Positions 11,651 to 22,450 of a DNA stretch of 64,000 bases are shown here, piece after piece. The number at the start of each line of letters is the position of its first letter. Position 1 is the first letter of the stretch. Made by a program: the position numbers and the translations under genes. The stretch lies in NCBI GenBank assembly GCA_963556145.1, contig OY744473.1, positions 1,426,001 to 1,490,000 of the forward strand. Reading direction: 5' to 3'. Below the pieces are notes generated by a model that did not search any database, was not told where the DNA came from, and saw only the letters and a program-made list of their open reading frames with translations. This DNA is from Hygrocybe punicea (taxonomy: Eukaryota > Basidiomycota > Agaricomycetes > Agaricales > Hygrophoraceae).

Positions 11651-12129
11651 CGTGGGCGTCGTGGGTAATAGTCAGTAACACAATATAAAATGAAAACATC
11701 AATAAAAAACATACCGATGCGGGGGTGGGCACATTACCACCCCCGCCGTGGCCGCCTGCATTCGTCCGCGTGAAGTTGCTGTTGCTGGTTCCGGTTCCCG
11801 CTCCCGTTCCCGTTCCCGTTCCCGTTGCGTTCCCGTTCTCGTGGACGTCGTAGGTAATAGTCAGTAACAAGAATATAAAAATTCAAAAATTCAAAAAACA
11901 TACTGATGAGGGGGTGGGCACATCACCACCCCCTCCGTGCCCGTTCCCCCGTTCTCGTTCCCGGTTGCGTTCCCGTCCGCGTTCTCGTTCTCGTTCTCGT
12001 TCCCGTGGGCGTGGGCGTGGACCTCGTAGGAAATAGAATATAAAAATTAAAAAATTAAAAAAACATACTGAGGCGGGGGTGGGCACAACCACCCCCTCCG
12101 TGGCCGCCTGCGTTCGTCCGCGTCGTGAA

Positions 12130-12168
<39 letters not shown>

Positions 12169-12180
12169 TGGTGTGGGGCG
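11650..12180. repeat. Three tandem units of about 180 bp with an intron-like core
   Basis: Three units share GTAGGTAATAGTCAGTAAC (or a variant), an AT-rich stretch ending AAACATAC, GGGGGTGGGCACA, ACCACCCCC, CCGTGGCCGCCTGC and a tail of GTTCCC or GTTGCT hexamers. On the minus strand each AT-rich stretch starts GTATGTTTTTT and has a CTGAC near its end, like a fungal intron. A 30-nt (GTTGCT)n run closes the block near 12129-12162. Confidence 0.6.
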
Positions 12181-12462
12181 TTGGGTGGTGAGACGCGAGG
12201 CTTATCCGCGGTATGAAGGGTTATTCCTTAAGACCGTTAAGACCGTTCAACATTCTATGACCGTCTTAAGACCGAAGGACCGATTCCAAAGCACGTGAGC
12301 TTGTGAGCGTACGCCCGGAAACGCCTGCTCTTGCGTTCCGGGCCTATGTAACAGGCCTGTGGAGACCTTAGTCTTAATCCGGACTAAGGACATGCACCGC
12401 CACCAGGACAATGACTAAGCATACATGAGGCTCACTCATATCGCTCGTTTGCTCGTCTCTTC

Positions 12463-15400
12463 ATGGATCAATCAGCAGTGACGGCCGCTACATCCTCTGG
12501 ATCAAGGACGGAACCTGCAAAGCGGAAGTATGGTGAGAACTGGGGAGGTTTTCGGGAGGGAGCGGGGAGGAAGAAACTCGGGCGGTCCACGACAAATTCC
12601 GGACCAGCGACGACTTCTATGGATCAAGAATCAGTACGGCCTGCAGAATCAGACGTTTTCTTCATGCACCGAAGTCGAAGCTTTCCTTTTCCATCAACAA
12701 CGGCTTCTCTTGAACCTGGAGCATCCCAGGCAACTCCAATGAGTGAGGCCCTGGAGAACGGATCGTCGGGGGGCTTGTGTGCGGAAGAAGGTCACAACGG
12801 TGATTATTTACATATTCTTTTGTGTGTAATCTATTCTGATTTCGCATTCTTCAGCCTCAAATTTGCCGCTGACGCATGAAGAATTCACCAGGTTAGAAGA
12901 AGCCATGTCGTTTATCAAGGAGAACGACGAGCATCGGGACATTGTGAACGGTGTACAAGTAATCGACGATAGCATATCTAATGGAATTCTTGACACAAAC
13001 GAAGATGCGCCCCGTATTGCTCAAGAAGAAACCGAATTCTCTGAAGCCCGAGAACAGTCTGTGGTCCACCAGCATCTGAGTGCCGCTCTCAAGCAGATCA
13101 AGAAGGACATTCGAGATTATAAACAGCCTGCATGCTATTGTCGAGGTCATTTTTTTATCCGTCCGAAGCATGCTGTTTTTGCGTTGCATGATGCAGTGTT
13201 GACGGGGCTTCAACCGGATCGTCTATGCTCTCGTGACATTTTTGTGTGGCTCCCTACGTATCTTCCAGGCGCGCCAGATTTCTTCAAGTGTACCTGTAAT
13301 GGCCGGTTGTCATTAAACGGTATGTTTCTTTGAGGTCATCACAGTCCGCTATCTAATTTCCAATTTCAGGATATAACAGTGACCCGATTGCCCGTCGAGT
13401 GCGATGCTTTCCATCAGACTACTACATTCTCACAAGCCGCTTCATTTGTGATAAGCGGCGGGACAATGACGCTGGCTGTGGCACCAGCTGGCAGGGTACC
13501 GATCCGCATATCATTGCTCAACTACCACGGTTTGTCTCAGCTGCGTTTCCAGGTAAGTCTTTGCTATATATTCTACACTTCAAGGTAATGTCTCACATGT
13601 AACCAGCATATATTAGTGCTTGTGGAGCAATTGATAAGAGGACAATGTCGCAAATGTGCAATAATTTTGCAACTCGCTTTGGACCTGCGCCGTTTTCGGC
13701 TATGATGTCCGAGCTTCAGCATAAAGAGCATGCAGAGCTTGAGCTGATGTATTACGATGCCGCTCGACACTACAATCTTTACGGTCCTCAACAGATTCCA
13801 CAATTCTCTTCATTCAAGGATCCTCTTCGATATGGGGGTGCTCCGCCCTCAGTGCAATACCTGAAGGCAATGTTTGTTGATTGGGTCACAGCGCACCGTA
13901 TCTTTATAGAACGAGCACAAGCATGTCTCCCTGCTACAGTTATGAAGGTTGATCATACATTTGATGTAAGATCATCCCTCTTATTCACTGTCCATGCATA
14001 CTAAAATTTCAATTAGTATCTCAAATATATGGGAGGCCTTAACGGTCAAAAGATCCATGAGGCTTCGTACACTAATGTCAACCAGTTTGAGGAAGTTCGG
14101 TCAATCACCCTAGTCCCGTCGAAATCACTCTCCTTTGTTACAGATCAGCTGAAGGGCGTTTCAGCTGGTTTGGCTGAGAATGGACACCCGCCGTGTAGTC
14201 TTCTATACACAGACAATCCACAAGGTATTTTATTTATTTTAAATCAGATACAAATCTCACAAGTATTGTAGTCGAGCGAGGATTTCATGAAGCAATTACT
14301 CCATCTTTACGACAAGATGTTGAGCATATTACTTTGTGGACAAATCTGCCCCAATTTCAATGTGCACACAAGGTTCACCGAGAATTTACTGATGATACTA
14401 TTGTGATGGACGAGCTTTGCTTTGACATCCTTGAGGAAGTCAGAAATACTCCCATGTCACATTTTGTGGTTGCGGTGTCAATACAAACGACGCATTTGCC
14501 AGAAAGTGGCTCAGCGGACTCTGGTAACCAGACTATTCAGGCGATTCAGCTCCGGACAAAAGATCAGAATATTGTATTCAGGGTAAGTAACAAGAACCTC
14601 CTGCTTATTCACTCACTGTACTCATAAGCATAATAGACTTCTAATATCACCGCAAATATTCATTTCCCTCCCTCGCTTCAAGCAATTCTCACCAATACGT
14701 CAATTCTTAAATTGGGGTGTCACGTTCAACAACTTCTCCTTGATGTTGCAAACATATATGGCAACATAGAGATCCAGCGGGCTGCAATGAAGTCAAACTC
14801 ATCCCACATTGAGCTTGGCCAATATGCAAAGCTGAAGGGTCTTGTCTCTCATGGATCTGCACCTCTTCAGACCCTGGTTGGAGCAGTTCTTGAAAAGTCC
14901 TTTGTGCCTCCAGTGTTTCCCCCATCTGGTTATTGGAACTCAGAGTACACAACCCAACTTCATCACCACATAGAGGCTATCTGGCAAGTTTATCTCTCCC
15001 TTGGCCAACAGGAATCTGTAGGACTTCCTCTTGCACCATACCAGAAAAATTGCAACAATCTTCCTGTCACTCTCTGCCACAGCAACAAGCCAGTGGCTGA
15101 AGCCATCCTTGTCTGGCCTCACGATGGATTCATACAGGCAGTGAACGATGATGCTGGTTCACTTCGGAAAATCAATATCACTGCTTCTCGCTCTCTCATC
15201 AAACTCACTTGCATTTTGGTCCCAGGATATGTTCATGCCATCCATTCTCAGTGTATTCAGTGGATCTACACACATGGACAGTTGGCAGTTGTAACAACTT
15301 CAACCCTATGAACACGAAGCGAGAGATCTCCACTGTCTATCCCTACATCTGAGGCATCACTTGCTTGTGCATTTGCATCTCCTGCCCCAATTTCTCCCAC

Positions 15401-17622
15401 ACCAGCTGATATGGTTGAACCACTCACACTCTCAATATCTGAATCTGAGAGTTCCGGTTCCAGCCTTGTTCCGCCTGCCACCGACACAGGAGAAGAGTCT
15501 GACGACGACAACTTCGAGCCTGAGCCTTCTGATGGCCAATCAGCCAATGCTCTTGATGATGAGGGACCAGCAGATGATGTGGTATTTATTTCCTCTTTCT
15601 TCTTCAATAATATATCTCATATATCATTTAAGGATGTTGTAATGCAGTCTGAGACATCTACAACATTAACACTGCCAACCCGTGTATTTGATGATGCTTT
15701 TCACTTTATGGATCGTCTAGAGCGCCTTCTCGCAAAGAAGCATAGTGCATATAGGCGGTTTGTTCACGATTTTTCAGAAGCCATCTTTATCCGTGACAAG
15801 GATGATGTACGTCGTGTCAAAGCTGTTCTTCAATTGAAGAATATTGACTGGGACTACACTGTACGAGCAAATGCATCTTCACTCAACCGCCATATCCGAA
15901 GAGAAATCCCTAATCCCAGAATCCTTGTCGCACGGCTTGAAAAACTGTTCAATGGCTATCGAAATGTACTGTGTACTACTCTGACAGGACGTTCAGCACT
16001 CTTCTTCTCCAAGGAGGCCTGGTCCATGGCCCAACGTCTTCTTGAGACAGCTCGGCTAGGCTATTTATCTGACCCACCTGGAATTCCACTCTACTATCAA
16101 ATGGGCATTGACAAAGATGGTCTTCCCATTTATCGGACAATTCGTGGCACAAACTCTGTTGAAGGAGGAGTTCATATGGCAGTCCGTCGCATATTTGGAT
16201 CACTCCAGGCATCCCCAGAATTATCTGAGTCTCTATTACTGAACTGGATATTACGTCGGAATAAGACAGTATGTATTAACTTATTCACCCTCTATTTCTT
16301 ATAGCTTTCTTTCAGGTTGGCCATCGAAATCGGACTGGTCAAAAGTATCATGGGCATTTTGACCTCTGGCTCACTGATGAAATCATTGAACTTGTTACTG
16401 AGCTTGGTGTTAAAGCCTCATTCCCAGCTCCCCCTGTTCTTGTCACTCGCATAGCTACTTCAGAGACTTTTGGCATTGTTCCACTTTCAACACAACTGGC
16501 AGAAAAGTACAACATTACTGCATTACCTATTCGACGTGTTACAGGTATTCCACATCATCACGATGTTCCTGTCCACACTCTCACGAGGCTCTCAACCTCC
16601 CCGATGAACCGATATCGCTACCTACAACTTCGTCAGCGCACTCTCTTCCCTATCACGCCAGTTCATACTTTTGCTGAGTATGCAAAATTCAAAAAAGAAA
16701 TCAATGACCGCCAATTCAAGAAGAGGAATTTAAAGAAGACTTACCCTCCGCATGAGGCATACAAGACTGTTGACTTCCACCGGCTCACAATTGCCTGGAA
16801 CTCTGCGGTCGACAACCAAAGTCGCACGGAGACAGATTCTAACAAACGGTTGTACTATAAACTTCCATCACAACTCGAACGACACTACAAAAGGACACTT
16901 AACTGGAAGTCTGAATGCGCTACAATCTTGATGGGAGGTAATGCGGAATCCTTGAAGCCGTTCCATGACCTATTAATAAATGAGAACACTACGTCAACAC
17001 TTCCACCGTCAATACTTCCCGAGATACCGGCTGGACTGAAGGACAATTGCTACAGAGAAGAAGGTGAGATTTTATATTGATCTATTAAATGTTTTTTCCT
17101 CACCGTCGTCAAGATTTTATGTCGCTCAATCAATCATTGACATTTGATTCTCACATCAACCCACGGCCTGCACACAAGCAGCCGGGCACCCTCTACATTC
17201 AAGTAGCGTCAGAAAACAGTTCTATTCCCATACCTCACCTAGCCGAACAACTTGCTCTTTCCATGCCAACGGAAACCCAGCAGCCAGAAAACGCACCGCT
17301 CGAAAACCGGCCACATGCAACTCAGCACATGCAACCACCGCCTAACACACAAACTGTGCTGAATCTCGATGGACCCGGTGAATCACCGTCACGTCGCTTG
17401 TTTGTGCTCCCGGCCGCTGGGGAGAGTGCTGGTGTTGACAGAAGGAAAGGGGACCGATGCGCACGCTGTGTGAAGGCCCTCTGCCCAAAGCGGTTTGTGT
17501 GCGCAGGCCGTGGATGTCGTGATAGTTGCAGCTGTGACCATCCTCAGTTGAAGCCTGGAGAAAAGGTCCGAATATCTGAAAAAGAAGTTAAACGGCGGCT
17601 TGCGGAAATGGGACCGACATGA
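12463..17622 (+). pseudogene. T1 transposase, copy A: DDE/RNase H-like with embedded 3'-5' exonuclease-like domain
   Basis: Ten exons: 12463-12799, 12855-13319, 13370-13552, 13607-13965, 14017-14224, 14272-14582, 14637-15581, 15633-16268, 16316-17063 and 17114-17622. They join to 1,566 codons plus a stop. N terminus: an AT-hook-like GGFREGAGRKK. Then a zinc-binding region resembling DUF6729 (CYCRG, CTCNG, ICDKRR, GCG). First Asp in KVDHTFD, second in LLYTDNPQ, Glu in GTNSVEGGVH. Between the second Asp and the Glu lies an exonuclease-like domain (IQAIQLRTKD, ILKLGCHVQQLLLDV, LGQYAKLKGLV, LHHHIEAIWQVYLSL). Its DxE position reads S-I-Q, so it is probably inactive. The C terminus has a cysteine cluster (CARCVKALCPKRFVCAGRGC). 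One in-frame TGA at 15309-15311 falls where CGA (Arg) is plausible. Confidence 0.82.
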
Positions 17623-18017
17623 TTCTAACAGATTTGTTTTGTAACTCGTAGTAGTCAGAGACTGTATATTGAAAGTAAAACAATGCTAACATACCTTTTA
17701 TCGTCATTGCAATCCCTTCCGCTGAACCTGAATCACTCCATGGGTGCCACCAAGATTTAAGTTGCTGAAATTGCCGGCTGTTGGATTGTTGTGAGACTGA
17801 ACTGTAAGACGCGATGTTGCCAGGAATGAGTCGTGCTGCCAGAGACGTCCCAGGTAATGAATCCAGCAAACTCGCGATCAACGACGACGTGACATAACAA
17901 CGTGATTGTGACGAAAACGCGGAAAGATGTGTCATCTTGATTTTGATTGGCTGGGTCCTTAGTCCAAAAAGAGCTCTGCCTTTTCGAGACTAAGGACTTG
18001 ATTCCGAAAAAGGACAT
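17588..18017 (-). other. Antisense frames in the T1 3' region, undecided
   Basis: Two overlapping minus-strand frames (17588-17935 and 17757-18017) cross the non-coding 3' region of T1. A possible intron (GTATGTTAG to ATACAG) could join short exons. There is no recognisable domain, and the mirror region of copy B is identical. Probably non-coding, possibly a small second gene of the element. Confidence 0.2.
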
Positions 18018-18188
18018 GGGCCATCCAGGTTGTTCACACGCTTTCTGAATAGTTTCACCCGGTTTTACAGCAGAAAGAGTTGCAACTGGTAGCCAGGTAA
18101 GTCTAGGATACCCTCCCTCTTTCTCTCTCCTCTCTCCTCTTTTTCAACTTGATTTTCACTCCGTCTCCACAGACTTGGGACATAGGCC

Positions 18189-19428
18189 CGATTTTCGCCA
18201 CTGACCTTTGAGTCTTTGACCACAGACACGACAACACGGCAACAGGGAAGACGGCGTCGACAAGAAACGACAAGGAGAGGTATGAGACCACCCGTTCTGA
18301 TAAGGTACGTCTCCAACTGCCTCACCATCCCCAATCCCCGCTAACCAGGGCAGGACGGCACATAGAAGACGACGCCACCACCACGGCCAACCGGCAGCAG
18401 CAGCGGGACGGCGGCAACTACAACCGCTGCCTACTGGCAGAAGCAGCCGGACGACGACGACGGCCACCGCTGCTAACTGGCAGCAGAACGATAACGACTG
18501 CAACCACGACCGCTCCCAACTAGCAGCAGCAAGCAAGAGGACGGTGACGGCGGCCACCAGCAGTGCCAACTGGCAGCAGCAAGCAGGGCAACGACGACGG
18601 CGGCGGCCACCAGCACTGCCAACTGGCAGCAGCAAGCAGGGCAACGACGGCGGCGGCGGCCACCAGCACTGCCAACTGGCAGCAGCAAGCAGGGCAACGA
18701 CGACGGCGGCGGCCACCAGCAGTGCCAACTGGCAGCAGCAAGCAGGGCAACGACGGCGGCGGCGGCCACCAGCAGTGCCAACTGGCAGCACCAAGCAGGG
18801 CAACGACGACGACGACCGCTGTCACCACTGCCACCTGGCGGCAGCAGCAGGACGACGATGACGACGACCCACCACCCACTGGCAGCGACGGCCGCGGGAC
18901 GACGTTGGCCATCACCACCGCCAACTGAGGCCAGCAGCAGCACCGGGATGTCGCCGTGCCACAATTGGCAGCAGCAGCGGGGCGACAACCATGACCACGA
19001 GCGCGACCACCCACTGGCGGCGGCGTCGAGACGACGATGACGGTTGCGACGAAAGACTAGCAAGGACGATGGGGGTGCTTCAACTTACTGTCTAGTAAGT
19101 GAACTCAGCGAGGGCCAAAACGTACAATAAGCACCCACTACTACAGTCCAAGTCTTTATTTAGGCCTCCGTGAGTTCTTACAACTTCTTATTTTTCGTGG
19201 TAGAATGTCACTTGTTAACTTATTTGCTTGTAGAACTATAAGTAATTTGAAGAGATCTACTACTAGTACTAGTAACTATCGGCTAACATCGCTTACAAGT
19301 AGCCAAGTTGCAAAGGTGAATAAAAGTAGCTATAAAAGCTTTAAAAAACGAGAGAAAAAGCCCAAGTAGTCCAAAAAAAGGCCAAGTTGCTAAAAGTGTC
19401 AAAAAAGGGATGTGTAAATTTACTGATG
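18189..19428. mobile_element. TE3, part 1 (displaced by the inversion)
   Basis: This segment ends at 19428 with TTTACTGATG, matching the TIR of the other TE3 piece at 28813 (TTTTACTGATG; both preceded by AAAAAGGG[G]AT). Before the inversion the two formed facing terminal repeats of one element inserted in a T2 exon. TE3 has no coding capacity. It contains a 53-bp minisatellite and a short-repeat region (19200-19420). Confidence 0.65.
18545..18835. repeat. 53-bp minisatellite, about 5 units
   Basis: CCAACTGGCAGCAGCAAGCA recurs at 18566, 18619, 18672, 18725 and 18778, exactly 53 bp apart, with more degenerate units on both sides up to about 19040. As 53 is not a multiple of three, the long frames through it shift phase each unit and are not genes. 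Confidence 0.85.
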
Positions 19429-22322
19429 GGCAGAGTCTAGCGAATACTTGCGGACACTTACCGGTATCTAATACTCTTCAGCAAGGTGCTGTGTGTGTGG
19501 AGCTTACTTGTTTGCCTAGGAACATGCTTGTCTCTTGACAACACATTTCGAGTTGCCGGAAAGGCTACAATCGTAGATAAGCAGAAAAAACGAACAAAAG
19601 TGATGAGAGGTGGCATACTTAGTTCCATCAATGAGATCAATGAAATCGTGAGCTGGGTACGTCGCAGGCTTGTTCTAGGTTCTAACGATTCTGACAAACT
19701 CGGTTAGCATCTGTGCCTAAGCTGCTCAGCAGATGAAACAACAGAAATGCTTGAGGGATATAAACGACGCTATGAAATACTTGGTATACCACCACCAGAA
19801 ATGGTTGTTGTTGATAACTGCTGTCATGTCCGGGATGCAATCTTGAAAGCAATACCTGGAACCCATGTTGTCCTCGATGTTTACCACTTCTTGATGAGGT
19901 GCGTCTAATAAATGACTAACTCAAGTGTTAAATTATCTATGGTATTGCCGTGTCTCGCAAACACGACAATGCCATAAATAATCAACCAATCAGAAGGTTG
20001 TACTCACATAAGCAATTAGATATCTCAACGTCATTATAAACGGTGTCAAGAATCCATACCGAAATGCTGTAGCAAAAGACATCATTGATGCAATCCTGAA
20101 GACACGAGCTGCAAAGGGGGTTAGTGCTGAATACCAAACCAAGGACGAGCAAGCGAAACAACTAAGCGCTGCATTTGAGAAGTGGGCATTGCAAGGAGGC
20201 GTTTGGTCAACTGTGGCTGCAAAGGTTCGTGTAATTGTGTTGCCTGAATTTAAGGTGCAGCTAAATATCATGCAGACACACGCCGAGCAACAACACCACA
20301 TACAGAAAGGCTGTTTAGCCAGAACCCGACAAGATATCTCATCAGATGGTAGTCGCATTGAAGGTTCACATAAGGGTTGGAATTCGATTCAACGCTCCTT
20401 TGCTAGTGGTCTTGAAGTCTTCGAGGCATTGGCGCACGACTTCGTTCTTCGCCGGAACATCCGCATTGGATCTGCCCAAAAGAAACCTGCACCATTTATT
20501 GTGTCAACATTTGGATCACACCACATTCACCTTGTTAATTATGTTGCGCTCACTTGGAATTCCATGTTAAAGAATGGGAAGATGTCGACAACAAATTTTG
20601 CGCCATTCCCAGAGCTGCGGGTTGTAGACAGCAACGAGGTCTTCGGTATTGTAAATTCGAGATACATAGAAACCTTTGGTGGTCTGCTGGAGATCAAAAG
20701 CGAGGACAATTATGAAGATTTGTCTGTGGATAACGAACCGGCTCTCCAAATGCTCGATATTGACCTCAATGTAAGTTTGATGTTTCCGATCATTGTTCTT
20801 GTTGATCTGATGCCTCTCGATCTTCCCAGCATGCAAGGAATGGATCAACACAGCAAGCTCAGGCCACAGATGTGAATATCGCTTGTATCAGAGAAGCAGT
20901 TGATGGTGAGGATGTGGGCCACGTTCCTAGGTCTGGCCATGTGTCAGTGAGGTCCGCATTTGTGAGTCTCGCACTACATCAAGTTGTTGAATGACGACAA
21001 CCAAATAATACAATAGGACCTTACCGAGAACAGCTCGATTGACACAACCACGAGGCCTACATCGAAACGTGGAATAGATCAAGCAACTGCCGATGCTCAG
21101 CTGGACCGTGACCTTGTCCCCAAGAAACCACGCATGTTAGAAGATTTGCAGTCCGAGGTGAGTGTTCATGTCAAATTCTCAGAAGCGAAACTTACCAGCG
21201 GAACATAGACTCTCATTCCCCCAGCGACAAAAGGCAGTCTGGATGCTTTCTTCAAACCCCAATCCCGGCATCCAGCATTATCCCTAGTGCAGCACGCCAA
21301 AGCTCCCATCAACGTCTCCAATGCGGCAACACTTGCGGGAGCTAATCCATCGTTAGCGGCAATCACTGTGCCACTGAAGCTACCAGACTCACAGAAACTC
21401 ACTCGATCAGAGCGACTACTCTCCATCGCTACGCAATCAGATATCCGGGCAATGACCATTAAGGAAAGCGAGGAATTTTACCTATTCATGGATATGCGTG
21501 CTGAGAACGGGTGGGCATCTTTCAATATGACTTCGCGAAAGTGGGTAGCAGCTACACGGGACTACAACACACGTCTTGAGGCCTTAAATCTGACAAGAAA
21601 CCAACCGACAATCAAGAAGAATCCAAAAGCGCTTGTCGATCTGCTAGGGGAGGTTGAGTTAAAAATTTCTGACCGGATTATTAAGAATAACTTCACTTGT
21701 AAGTCTATTTTAATCGTTAGCTCAGAAACTCGATGCTTACTCTAAGCTTTAGCTACGACAAGTAAAACAGATACGTTCTGGAAGAAGCATTGCGCTGTGG
21801 TGCCTTTGGTCAAGGTGGAGCAAATTGGGAAAGTAGTACGCACCACATTAGCATCGAATAGATATACTGCTAACCAATCTTCAGCGCAAAGCGGCCACTT
21901 GTTCTCGGTGCCGCACTATTATGTACCCCGGTCCCTCAGGCTCGCCAGAGAACCACAAGAAAGGGTACTGTTCCGATGGTGTCAAACAAGTACTAAAATC
22001 AGACACAGCTCCGGACTGGCCTCAACCACAAGGAATATTCGAAATGGGCACTAAGTTCAATCCGCTGCAATTTTTGACCACCATCCGCGATGTTTATGAA
22101 AAGTTTGTAGTTGAAAAGGGCAATGGAGGTGATCTCGCGATGGAATATGAGGCGTTTGGGAAGCTTTTGAATCGACGTGTCGTTTATGTTGGCAAACGCG
22201 TTCTATTCAAGCTTTTTGACTTGGAGATGCCTTCATCGACACCTTCCGAGCTTCTCGTCGACTTTGATGGCACGCGCTACCTCAGGATCGACTGTCTTCG
22301 GGAGGGCAACAACATTGACTGA
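19429..22322 (+). pseudogene. T2 transposase, C-terminal part (DDE core and tail)
   Basis: Exons: 19429-19463, 19520-19656, 19708-19898, 20020-20770, 20830-20961, 21017-21157, 21209-21698, 21753-21832 and 21885-22322. The core shows SLDNTF (first Asp), VVVDNCCHVR (second Asp), LDVYHFLMRY and SDGSRIEGSHKGWN (Glu), then LRRNIRIG. Further on are KGSLDAFFKP (PCNA-binding-like) and a zinc-like C-x-x-C (ATCSRC). No internal stop is visible. The N-terminal half lies on the opposite strand at 28814-29931. Excising TE3 with one GG joins the halves in frame (S-K-Q-T-R-K-A-E-S-S). Same superfamily as T1 but without the exonuclease insertion. Broken only by TE3 and the inversion. Confidence 0.82.
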
Positions 22323-22450
22323 TATTTTGTTTGCTACAGTTAGGTATATGTTCTGAAGAGCTTGACATGTCCTTCATATATTAAATAGTCTAATGTGATG
22401 CACTCCTCGTTTGTTTCTCATTTATTTCCGCACGGGCAGCTTGAACGCAA

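Larger units (their letters stand above)
12341..18188 (+). mobile_element. T1 DNA transposon, copy A (5,848 bp)
   Basis: The ends are imperfect inverted repeats of about 26 bp: GGCCTATGTAACAGG at 12341 and, on the complement of the right end, GGCCTATGTCCCAAG; both continue to CTGTGGAGAC. GACTAAGG/CCTTAGTC motifs lie just inside both ends. It carries one multi-exon transposase gene. The flanks do not match each other (TTGCGTTC at 12331-12338, two extra bases, then the element; CGATTTTC at 18189-18196). Each flank instead matches a flank of copy B in inverted orientation. Confidence 0.88.
18189..22450. other. Inverted segment between the two T1 copies
   Basis: Its left edge starts CGATTTTC, the complement of GAAAATCG right of copy B. 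Its right edge ends GAACGCAA, the complement of TTGCGTTC left of copy A. Flipping this segment restores an 8-bp duplication around each T1 copy and puts both T2 halves on the minus strand in the correct order. Confidence 0.85.

Noticed and set aside
11053..11870. Long Gln/Ala/Arg-rich frames on both strands
   Set aside because: They come from stop-free GC-rich repeats; almost every phase is open and no domain or splice structure is present.
15283..15321. A 39-nt intron that would remove the T1 TGA at 15309
   Set aside because: It would keep the frame, but it is shorter than the other introns of the gene (about 45-54 nt) and has a weak GTTGGC donor. A CGA to TGA change fits better, though this is not proven.
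18156..19063. Long frames over the 53-bp minisatellite
   Set aside because: The 53-bp period shifts phase each unit, so open frames on both strands are a by-product of low stop content.
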